Below are positions 1 to 5,466 of a stretch of 5,466 bases of DNA, piece after piece; position 1 is the first letter of the stretch; each line of letters opens with the position of its first letter. Source of the stretch: Polyangiaceae bacterium (GTDB lineage Bacteria > Myxococcota_A > Polyangia > Polyangiales > Polyangiaceae). The notes beneath the pieces were generated by a model, which was given only the letters and a program-made list of their open reading frames with translations, had not been told where the DNA came from and ran no database searches. The DNA lies in the NCBI GenBank assembly GCA_025934595.1, contig JAICXU010000278.1:1-5466 (forward strand), given 5' to 3'. The translations under genes were made by a program, and so were the position numbers.

Positions 1-2424
1 GGGGTGCCCATTCGCGTGCGCGACGTCGCGCAGGTGAGCATCGGGCCCGACAGTCGCCGCGGCCTCTCCGAGCTCAATGGCGAGGGCGAGGCGCCGGGCG
101 GCATCGTCATCATGCGCTACGGCGACAACGCGCTCACGGTGATCGACGCCGTGAAAGAACGCCTGGCGGAAATCCAGAAGGGCCTTCCCGACGGCGTGCA
201 GATCGTCCCGACCTACGATCGCTCCGAGCTCATCGACGCGTCGGTCCATACCCTGAAGCACACGCTCATCGAGGAAATGATCGTGGTCAGCGTCGTCATC
301 TTCCTTTTCTTGCTGCATGCGCGCAGCGCCCTCATCCCGATCCTCACGTTGCCGATCGGTGTGCTCTTGGCGTTCATTCCGATGAACGCGCAGCATCTCA
401 CGGCGAACATCATGTCGCTCGGCGGCATCGCCGTCGCGATCGGAGCGATGGTCGACGCGTCGATCGTCATGATCGAAAACATCCACGCGCACCTCTCGGC
501 GTGGGAAGCGGCGGGAGCAAAAGAGTCGGCCTCAAGCGTCGACCACGCTGCGGCAAAGCCGCAGACGTGCCGTCGCGACGTCATCGTTCGCGCGATGCAG
601 GAGGTCGGGCCGTCCCTGTTTTTTTCGCTGCTCGTGATCACCGTGTCGTTCTTGCCGGTGTTCACGCTCGAAGCGACGGAAGGTCGTCTCTTCAAGCCGC
701 TCGCGTTCACGAAGACGTACTCGATCGGATTTGCGTCGATTCTCGCCGTGACGCTCACTCCCGCGCTCGCTGTGCTTCTCGTTCGCGGCAAGGTGCACGA
801 CGAGCGCAAAAATCCGCTGAATCGCGTGCTCGCCGCGATCTACGCGCCGATCGTCCGCTTCGTGGTGGAGCATCGATGGAAGGTCATCGCGCTGGCGTTG
901 CTCGCGATCGCCCTCACCGTTCCCGCATTCTTCCGTCTCGGCAGTGAGTTCATGCCGCCGCTGAACGAAGGCGTTCTCCTCTACATGCCGACGGCGCCTC
1001 CCGGCATGAGCGAGGACGAGTCGGCGAGGCTGCTCCAGACGATGGATCGCGAGCTGAAAAAATTTCCGGAAGTCGCCAGCGTCTTCGGAAAGGAAGGGCG
1101 GGCCGAGACTGCGACCGATCCCGCGCCGCTCGGAATGGCGGAGGTCATCGTCACGCTCAAGCCGAAAGATCAGTGGCGTCCCGGTCTCACCTGGGACGGG
1201 CTCGTCAAAGAGATGGACGCGAAGCTGCATTTTCCCGGCATGCCGAACGTGTGGTGGATGCCGATTCAGACGCGCACGGAGATGCTCGCGACCGGCGTGC
1301 GTAGCCCGCTCGGCATCGAGGTATTCGGCGACGACCTCGGCGCGATCGAGAAAGCCGCGATCGCCATCGAGCACGCGGTCTCGCAAGTGCCAGGCACGCG
1401 CAGCGCGTTCGCGGAGCGATCCACCGGCGGCTTCTATATCGACTTCGACGTGAAGCGCGAAGAAGCCGCGCGACACGGCCTCACCGTGGAAGCCGTGAAC
1501 ACGATCGTGTCGAACGCGATCGGCGGCGAAAACGTGTCGGTGGCGATCGAGGGTCGCGAGCGATATCCGATCGACGTTCGCTACGCGCGAGAGTTTCGAG
1601 ACGATCCGGAGCTCCTCGGCCGCGTCCTGATCGCGACGCCCGACGGATCGCAGATTCCGCTGTCGGAGGTCGTCACGATCAAAAACACGCTCGGCCCCCC
1701 CATGATCCGCAGCGAGGGCGGCAAGCTCGTCGGTTTCGTGTTCGTCGATACCGACCGGCCGATCGCCGACTACGTCGGAGACGCGAAGCAAGTCGTGGCG
1801 CGCGACGTGAAGCTGCCCGCCGGAACGCGCGTCGCGTGGGTGGGACAATTCAAATATTTCGAGCGCGCGAAAGAGCGATTGAAGTGGGTCGTGCCGCTGA
1901 CCCTCGGCATCGTGATGCTCCTGCTCTATGCGAACACGAGATCGATGGCCGAGACGGCGATCGTGATGCTCGCCGTGCCGTTCTCGCTCGTCGGCGCGGT
2001 CTGGCTCCTTTACCTGCTGCACTACAATCTCAGCGTCGCGGTGTGGGTCGGCATCATCGCGCTCGCAGGGCTCGATGCCGAGACGGGCGTCGTGATGCTC
2101 CTCTATCTCACGCTCGCGCACGATCGCTGGACGCGGGAGGGACGTCTTCGCACGCACGATGACCTTCGCGAATCAATCGTCGAAGGTGCTGCGAAGCGCT
2201 TGCGACCGAAGCTGATGACCGTCGCGACGATGACGATGGGTCTATTGCCCGTCCTCTGGAGCACGGGAGCGGGCGCAGACGTGATGAAGCGAATCGCTGC
2301 GCCCATGGTGGGTGGGCTCGCGACGTCCTTCATGCTCGAGCTCTTGGTCTATCCCGCGATCTTCGCGATGTGGAAGTCGCGGTCGCTCGGGACGCGACAA
2401 GCCGCCGCGTCCGAAACGAAGTGA
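1..2424 (+). CDS. cusA: CusA-like heavy-metal (Cu/Ag type) RND efflux pump, 5'-truncated by the window edge
   Basis: Inner-membrane, proton-driven RND transporter of the HME family, which with an adaptor and an outer-membrane channel exports metal ions from the periplasm or cytosol. The frame is open from base 1, so the GTG at base 4 is not the start. By alignment from memory to E. coli CusA (1047 aa), about 254 N-terminal residues are missing. Numbered from that GTG, the segment holds TM2 (about 88-105), TM3 (109-127), TM4 (135-157), TM5 (201-221), TM6 (240-260), TM7 (292-310), the second periplasmic domain (about 311-625) and TM8-TM12 (about 628-790). TM4 reads GAMVDASIVMIEN, the CusA form rather than the CzcA DFG form. 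The proton-relay residues D405, E939 and K984 of CusA match D151, E693 and K736. The three-Met metal site (M573, M623, M672) matches M328, M378 and M427, with E380 and R424 also kept. Other CusA relay methionines are replaced (see findings). A cytoplasmic loop after TM4 (about 165-195) is some 9 residues longer than in CusA. The stop is TGA at 2422. Family is certain; Cu/Ag specificity is likely but inferred. Confidence 0.93.
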   Translation, partial: GVPIRVRDVAQVSIGPDSRRGLSELNGEGEAPGGIVIMRYGDNALTVIDAVKERLAEIQKGLPDGVQIVPTYDRSELIDASVHTLKHTLIEEMIVVSVVIFLFLLHARSALIPILTLPIGVLLAFIPMNAQHLTANIMSLGGIAVAIGAMVDASIVMIENIHAHLSAWEAAGAKESASSVDHAAAKPQTCRRDVIVRAMQEVGPSLFFSLLVITVSFLPVFTLEATEGRLFKPLAFTKTYSIGFASILAVTLTPALAVLLVRGKVHDERKNPLNRVLAAIYAPIVRFVVEHRWKVIALALLAIALTVPAFFRLGSEFMPPLNEGVLLYMPTAPPGMSEDESARLLQTMDRELKKFPEVASVFGKEGRAETATDPAPLGMAEVIVTLKPKDQWRPGLTWDGLVKEMDAKLHFPGMPNVWWMPIQTRTEMLATGVRSPLGIEVFGDDLGAIEKAAIAIEHAVSQVPGTRSAFAERSTGGFYIDFDVKREEAARHGLTVEAVNTIVSNAIGGENVSVAIEGRERYPIDVRYAREFRDDPELLGRVLIATPDGSQIPLSEVVTIKNTLGPPMIRSEGGKLVGFVFVDTDRPIADYVGDAKQVVARDVKLPAGTRVAWVGQFKYFERAKERLKWVVPLTLGIVMLLLYANTRSMAETAIVMLAVPFSLVGAVWLLYLLHYNLSVAVWVGIIALAGLDAETGVVMLLYLTLAHDRWTREGRLRTHDDLRESIVEGAAKRLRPKLMTVATMTMGLLPVLWSTGAGADVMKRIAAPMVGGLATSFMLELLVYPAIFAMWKSRSLGTRQAAASETK

Positions 2425-2441
2425 GCCGCGAAAAATGAGGC

Positions 2442-3875
2442 TTACCGACGGCGCTTCCGTCGGCTTCCCACTTTGCGCATGAACACGAGGCCGAGCACGC
2501 CGAGGAGGGCGGTGAGCCCGCCATCGGTGTCGCCGCGCGCGGCGGTGACGCAGCCGCCGCTGCCGCCGTTGCCGTCGATCGACGCGGCCGACTCGTCCGG
2601 TGTTCCGTAACCGACGACCTCGCAGTGATCGTAGATCGGGCATTGCGTGTTGATCTGTTGCGTGACGGTGCGGATGTTCGAGAGCTCGGATTGATCTCCC
2701 GAGGCTTGCAGCACGAAATCGGTCGTCATCGCCGCGTGTGAGATGTCGCTTCGCATGCGCGTGATGCGGACGTTCGGGCCGCTCATGCCGGCGAAGAGCG
2801 CCGCGAGGTCGTCGGCGCGAACTTGATCCGAGCTTTCGTAGGCGCCGCCGTCGGCACCGCCGTCCGCGTCGCCGACTGGCAAGTAATCGTCGTCTGCATT
2901 CGCGACCGGCGCGCCGCCGCCACCGAATCCGCCACCGCCGTAGTAGACGCCGCCGCTCTCGACGACGCTCTGGATCGTGGCTTGGTTCACGTCGATCGAG
3001 CTCTCGATCTCCCAACCTTTGCCGTTGTAGAGCGCTTCATTTTGCGCGCGCAAGGTCGTGTAGTTCGAGCTCTGGGTTTTGAAATCCCAAATCAGATCTT
3101 TGTCTTCGATGTGGAAGAAGGGGAAATTCTGCGGCTCGTAGCGGCCGTCGCTCACCGTCCAAATCGTGATGCCGACCGTCGCGCCCGTGCCGATCGCGGC
3201 CATGCGCAGAGGGAGCGAGACCGACGCGCCCGGGAAGGTGACGCGCACGGGCCGCATCGACTGCACGCCTTCGTTCGGCAAGAGCTTCATCGCGAGGAAA
3301 TCGAAGCCCTCGGTCACGTACGCGTCGATGATCGGCGTGACGTCCGGCGGAATCACGAAGCCGTTGTCACTGAGCCACTGATTGAGCGCGCTCGAGTCCG
3401 TCGCATGGAGCTGCACGGTCTCGTACGGGCCGACGTTCTCGGCTTTCGTGACGTTGACGCCGTCGCTGCCTCCGCCTGCACCCGGGGCCGCATTGAACGT
3501 GCTCCCGTCAGCGCTGGCGCTGTTTCGGCAATCGTCCGGCGGCGCCGGGCACGCGGGCGTCGGCGCTTGGATCTGCGTCGCGGTGACCGCGTCGATCGAA
3601 TCGAACATCACGTCGGCGCTGAGACCCACGTCGACGGTGCCGTGAATCGGAAGCACCCACGCGAAGGAGGTGGGCGATCCGGAATAACGAATCTGATCGT
3701 AGAGCGTGCTCTGCTGCGGCGAGACCGCGAGCATCATGCGCTCGTCGGTGATGTCGGAAACGTTTTCCGTCGGCGGATGAAAGCAGCCGCCGCACGCGCG
3801 CGCGTTACGCTCGTGTCCCGCGAGGAGCGCTCCGCCGGTCATCGCCATCGCCAAAGCCAAAGTGATTCGTCGCAT
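2442..3875 (-). CDS. DUF2330-type secreted protein with MYXO-CTERM-like tail (downstream paralog)
   Basis: A 477-residue protein that I recognise as the myxobacterial DUF2330 type; its biochemical role is unknown. Residues 1-27 form a signal peptide (basic MRR, hydrophobic 4-20, then HERNARA), so the mature protein should begin at C28 in CGGCFHPP. Conserved blocks shared with its neighbour include SFAWVLPI (70-77), GTVDVGLSADVMFD (79-92), DVTPIIDAYV (178-187), RPVRVTFPGA (208-217), SLPLRMAAIGTGATVGI (220-236), SDGRYEPQNFPFFHI (242-256) and GWEIESSIDVN (287-297). A Gly-rich stretch (308-321) and an Asp/Gly linker (328-344) follow. The cysteines are C28/C31, C109/C116, C412/C418 and a lone C442. 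The tail from C442 is 36 residues: a short linker, a hydrophobic helix (about 453-466), then a basic end rich in Arg and Lys, as in MYXO-CTERM sorting signals. The ATG at 3875 is supported by GGAGG six bases upstream and by the signal peptide. The stop lies 17 bases from the pump's stop. Envelope or surface location is inferred. Confidence 0.9.
   Translation of the reverse strand: MRRITLALAMAMTGGALLAGHERNARACGGCFHPPTENVSDITDERMMLAVSPQQSTLYDQIRYSGSPTSFAWVLPIHGTVDVGLSADVMFDSIDAVTATQIQAPTPACPAPPDDCRNSASADGSTFNAAPGAGGGSDGVNVTKAENVGPYETVQLHATDSSALNQWLSDNGFVIPPDVTPIIDAYVTEGFDFLAMKLLPNEGVQSMRPVRVTFPGASVSLPLRMAAIGTGATVGITIWTVSDGRYEPQNFPFFHIEDKDLIWDFKTQSSNYTTLRAQNEALYNGKGWEIESSIDVNQATIQSVVESGGVYYGGGGFGGGGAPVANADDDYLPVGDADGGADGGAYESSDQVRADDLAALFAGMSGPNVRITRMRSDISHAAMTTDFVLQASGDQSELSNIRTVTQQINTQCPIYDHCEVVGYGTPDESAASIDGNGGSGGCVTAARGDTDGGLTALLGVLGLVFMRKVGSRRKRRR
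2445..2463. terminator. Possible shared terminator hairpin at the convergent junction
   Basis: CCGACGG (2445-2451) and CCGTCGG (2457-2463) form a perfect 7-bp GC-rich stem with a 5-base loop. The hairpin sits over the last codons of the downstream DUF2330 gene, 20 bases after the pump's stop. On the minus strand a run of five T (2431-2435) follows, but only about 9 bases after the stem. On the plus strand the stem is followed by CTTCCCACTTT. Neither side has a classic immediate U-tract, so termination in either direction is plausible but unproven. Confidence 0.4.
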
Positions 3876-3881
3876 CGTTCG

Positions 3882-3886
3882 CCTCC
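3882..3886 (-). promoter_or_regulatory. Ribosome binding site of the downstream DUF2330 gene
   Basis: A perfect GGAGG on the minus strand lies six bases before the ATG at 3875. It fixes this start, which is also the one that gives a proper signal peptide. Confidence 0.75.
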
Positions 3887-3923
3887 GCCTCTCCGACTCA
3901 CAAAGAGGTGCTTGAGGAGGCTT

Positions 3924-3941
3924 AAGCAGGGTTCGGGCCAG
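3924..3941 (-). promoter_or_regulatory. Candidate sigma-54 (-24/-12) promoter for the downstream DUF2330 gene
   Basis: Read on the minus strand, the site is CTGGCCCGAACCCTGCTT. Against the sigma-54 consensus YTGGCACG-N4-TTGCW it has one mismatch in each half. The invariant GG (3939-3938) and GC (3927-3926) are separated by exactly 10 bases, as required. Transcription would start near 3914, leaving a leader of about 40 bases before the ATG at 3875. The A-rich tracts just upstream would suit a bent-DNA or activator-loop region. Myxobacteria use sigma-54 widely, but in GC-rich DNA such a match can arise by chance. Confidence 0.38.
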
Positions 3942-3985
3942 TCACGAAAGTCGCGATTTTCTCGACGATTTCACGATTTTTTGAG

Positions 3986-4023
3986 CCGCCGGAATCGGCC
4001 ACGACCTGCATTCTCACCGGCGG
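3986..4023. repeat. Inverted repeat in the intergenic gap
   Basis: CCGCCGG (3986-3992) and CCGGCGG (4017-4023) are perfect reverse complements around a 24-base spacer, 36 bases past the stop of the upstream DUF2330 gene. On the minus strand the stem is followed by CTCAAAAAATCG, which has no U-run, so it does not look like an intrinsic terminator. It could be an RNA-stabilising stem, part of an activator site upstream of the candidate sigma-54 promoter, or chance in GC-rich DNA. Confidence 0.35.
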
Positions 4024-4058
4024 ATTGCTCGAAGTGGCACAACTCTCGAGCAGCGAGC

Positions 4059-5432
4059 TCAGCTCTTTTTTCGAGCGCGAGCGAGGCGCGCGAGGACGAG
4101 CCCGAACATGCCGAGCGCGGTCGCGAGCAGACCTCCGGGACCGGGCGTGGGCTTCGAAGACGTGTCGCAGCTCCCGAAGACTCCGCACCCCGGATAATCC
4201 GGGCACGCGGGCTCGTTCGCCGAATTTTTCACCTGGCGGACGTTGGAGAGCTCGCTCTGATCGGCCGACGCCGCGAGCACGAGATCTTGCGTCATCGCTT
4301 CGTGCGAGAGATCGGCGCGGATACGTGTGATGCGCACGTTGCCCGTGATGCCGCCGAAGAGCGCCGCCAAATCGGCCGCGCGCACCGCATCGGCGCTTTC
4401 GTACGCGCCGGCGTCTCCCGCGTCCGCGCCTGCGTCGCCGCTCGGATCGCCGATCGGCAAGTAGTCGTCGTCGGCGCTCGCGCCCGATCCGCCGGAGCCC
4501 GTGCCCGCTTGCGAGACGAAGCCTCCGTTCAAGATCGCGTTCGAGATGATCTGCTCGTTCACGTCGATCGAGCTTTCGATTTCCCATCCGTTGCCGGGAA
4601 ACGCGGCCTCGTGCGATGCGCGGAGCGTCGTGTAGTTGCTGATGCTCTTTTGCCAATCCCAGACGAGCTCGCTGTCGTCGATGTGGAAGAAGGGAAAGTT
4701 CTGCGGCTCGTAGCGACCATCGCTCACGACCCAAATCGAAATGCCGACGGTCGCGCCCGTGCCGATGGCGGCCATGCGAAGGGGGAGCGAAAGCGACGCG
4801 CCCGGGAACGTCACGCGCACCGGTCGCATCGCCGTCACGCCTTGATCAGGCAGGAGCTTCATCGCGAGAAAATCGAAGCCTTCGCTCACGTACGCATCGA
4901 TGATGGGCGTCACGTCCTGTGGGATTTCGAAGCCATTTTGTGCAAGCCACGTATTGAGCGCCTGCGGATCGGTGGTGTGGAGCTGGACGGTTTCGTAAGG
5001 ACCGACGTTCGCTTGTTTCGTCACCGTGACCCCGCCACTGCCTCCCGCCTGATCGGCCGGACTCGCGAACCCCCCCGCCGTGGTGCCGCAGTTCGGGGGT
5101 GGCGGACAGTTGTGAGGCGGCGGATTGATTTGCGTGGCGGTGACCGAGTCGATCGTGTCGAACATCACATCGGCGCTGAGGCCCACGTCCACGGTCCCTT
5201 TGATCGGCAAGACCCACGCGAACGACGAAGGCTGTCCCGAATAGCGAATCTGATCGAACAGCGTCGTCTGATTCGGCGTGACGGAGAGGAGCATGCGCTC
5301 GTCGGTGATGTCGGTGACGTTCTGCGACGGCGGATGGAAGCAGCCGCCGCACGCCGAGGCGCTCCGCTCACCGGCGAAGGTCACCGACGCGATGACGGTC
5401 GCGACGCCCAGGGTCCACTTGGATCGATTCAT
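4059..5432 (-). CDS. DUF2330-type secreted protein with MYXO-CTERM-like tail (upstream paralog)
   Basis: A 457-residue tandem paralog of the next gene downstream. By hand count the two share 61 of 75 residues from C28 to the TATQI block, and 98 of 119 from NVGPYETV to the WD[FW] after FFHI. Residues 1-27 are a signal peptide (MNRSK, hydrophobic 6-20, then GERSASA), with an AxA-type cleavage site before C28 of CGGCFHPP. Cysteines are C28/C31, C109/C115, C410/C416 and C422. C422 lies 36 residues from the C-terminus, exactly as C442 does in the paralog. It is followed by a Pro/Gly linker, a hydrophobic helix (about 433-449) and the basic end RLARARKKS. The Asp/Ala/Gly linker (about 319-343) replaces the Gly-rich and Asp/Gly stretches of the paralog. 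Start at ATG 5432, with GGGAG six bases upstream; stop TGA at 4059. Function is unknown. It is probably exported and then held at the envelope or surface. Only 34 bases lie upstream in this window, so its promoter is mostly out of view. Confidence 0.9.
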   Translation of the reverse strand: MNRSKWTLGVATVIASVTFAGERSASACGGCFHPPSQNVTDITDERMLLSVTPNQTTLFDQIRYSGQPSSFAWVLPIKGTVDVGLSADVMFDTIDSVTATQINPPPHNCPPPPNCGTTAGGFASPADQAGGSGGVTVTKQANVGPYETVQLHTTDPQALNTWLAQNGFEIPQDVTPIIDAYVSEGFDFLAMKLLPDQGVTAMRPVRVTFPGASLSLPLRMAAIGTGATVGISIWVVSDGRYEPQNFPFFHIDDSELVWDWQKSISNYTTLRASHEAAFPGNGWEIESSIDVNEQIISNAILNGGFVSQAGTGSGGSGASADDDYLPIGDPSGDAGADAGDAGAYESADAVRAADLAALFGGITGNVRITRIRADLSHEAMTQDLVLAASADQSELSNVRQVKNSANEPACPDYPGCGVFGSCDTSSKPTPGPGGLLATALGMFGLVLARLARARKKS

Positions 5433-5436
5433 GATG

Positions 5437-5443
5437 CTCTCCC
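5437..5443 (-). promoter_or_regulatory. Ribosome binding site of the upstream DUF2330 gene
   Basis: GGGAGAG on the minus strand lies just before the ATG at 5432, with the GGGAG core six bases away. It supports this start together with the signal peptide that follows. Confidence 0.65.
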
Positions 5444-5466
5444 GTCGCCCCCCTCGGAGGGGCGCA

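Larger units (their letters stand above)
3876..4058. other. Intergenic region between the two DUF2330 genes
   Basis: This 183-base gap is less GC-rich than the genes in its middle part. On the minus strand it carries three A-rich tracts at about 3982-3976, 3972-3970 and 3960-3957, each followed by TCG and spaced roughly 6-12 bases apart. Just downstream are a sigma-54-like element (3924-3941) and the ribosome binding site of the second gene. It also holds an inverted repeat (3986-4023). I see no tRNA and no strong -35/-10 promoter of the housekeeping type. Confidence 0.7.
2442..5432 (-). repeat. Tandem gene duplication (two DUF2330 genes in direct orientation)
   Basis: The two minus-strand genes are direct repeats at DNA level as well as protein level. 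For example, the stretch starting at 3109 matches the one starting at 4681 (offset 1572, a multiple of three), with 9 mismatches in the first 60 bases. Identity falls away in three places: after residue 104 (Cys/Pro and Gly linker), around the Gly/Asp linker before the AYES motif, and in the final 60 or so residues. Many of the protein differences are conservative Ser/Thr, Asp/Glu and Ile/Val swaps. This suggests an older duplication kept under purifying selection rather than a recent copy. No IS element or flanking repeat marks the event. Confidence 0.85.

Noticed and set aside
4..6. GTG at base 4 as the start of the pump gene
   Set aside because: The frame is open to the window edge, and the first visible residues align with CusA around residue 255, inside the first periplasmic domain. 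The gene is cut by the window, not short.
532..2157. 541-codon open frame antisense to the pump gene
   Set aside because: It is rich in Arg, His, Asp and Glu with almost no hydrophobic core, as expected for the mirror of a GC-rich gene. The plus-strand frame has clear family motifs throughout.
2840..2875. EF-hand-like calcium loop in the Asp/Gly linker of the downstream DUF2330 protein
   Set aside because: D336, D338 and E347 fit loop positions 1, 3 and 12, but position 6 is not Gly, no flanking helices are evident, and the paralog does not keep the spacing.
3780..3795. Lipoprotein signal (lipobox) ending at C28
   Set aside because: The residues before C28 are ARA in one copy and ASA in the other, with Arg at -2 in the first and no Leu/Val/Ile at -3. 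A signal peptidase I AxA site fits both better, although a myxobacterial lipobox variant cannot be fully excluded.
3770..3795. CxxCH heme-binding motif at the mature N-terminus
   Set aside because: The sequence is CGGCFH, with Phe between the second Cys and His, so it does not fit the c-type heme motif.
4027..4051. GCTCGA...TCGAGC inverted repeat as a terminator of the upstream DUF2330 gene
   Set aside because: The stem is only 6 bp with a 13-base loop, and no T-run follows on the minus strand.
4033..4051. TGGCAC on the plus strand as a sigma-54 site
   Set aside because: The spacing to the next GC is 12 rather than 10 bases after GG, and no plus-strand gene follows.
3922..4734. 270-codon minus-strand frame overlapping the upstream DUF2330 gene
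   Set aside because: It is an out-of-frame shadow of the real gene, very Arg-rich and without recognisable motifs. Other long minus-strand frames at 2242-3015 and 4846-5352 are shadows for the same reason.
5450..5462. CCCCT-CGG-AGGGG hairpin just upstream of the upstream DUF2330 gene
   Set aside because: A 5-bp stem with a 3-base loop is expected by chance in such GC-rich sequence, and the window ends before its context can be seen.

Overview
The window looks like chromosomal DNA from a GC-rich myxobacterium (Myxococcota, probably the Polyangiales/Sorangiineae side). Three things point there: strong G/C third-position codon bias; two secreted DUF2330-type proteins with the 'ACGGCFHPP' N-terminus that I know from that phylum; and C-terminal tails of the MYXO-CTERM kind (a Cys, a short hydrophobic helix, then an Arg/Lys cluster). 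The taxonomic call is inference, because the window has no rRNA or marker gene.

Layout. Bases 1-2424 (+) hold the C-terminal three quarters of a CusA-like heavy-metal RND efflux pump. Its 5' end, and any periplasmic adaptor or outer-membrane partner genes, lie outside the window. After a 17-base gap come two genes on the minus strand, convergent with the pump. The one at 4059-5432 comes first in transcription order and the one at 2442-3875 second. They are tandem paralogs of 457 and 477 residues, about 80% identical in their core blocks and different mainly in three linkers. The 183-base gap between them holds a sigma-54-like promoter candidate, an A-tract-rich patch and an inverted repeat. 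The second gene therefore probably has its own promoter, although read-through from the first is possible. A short perfect hairpin at the convergent junction may end transcription.

Function. The pump has the three-methionine metal site and the proton-relay residues expected of a Cu(I)/Ag(I) exporter, but it lacks several of the methionine pairs that form the metal relay in E. coli CusA. The DUF2330 proteins have no known function. The sequence predicts export by signal peptide, three cysteine pairs likely to form disulfides or bind metal, and a C-terminal sorting/anchoring tail, so they are probably envelope or surface proteins. Opposite orientation means they are not in an operon with the pump, and any functional link between them is speculative.

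I found no RNA genes, CRISPR arrays, insertion sequences or phage genes. The window does not obviously contain a new defence or mobile system. The most unusual content is the duplicated, cysteine-patterned surface-protein pair and the altered metal path of the pump.
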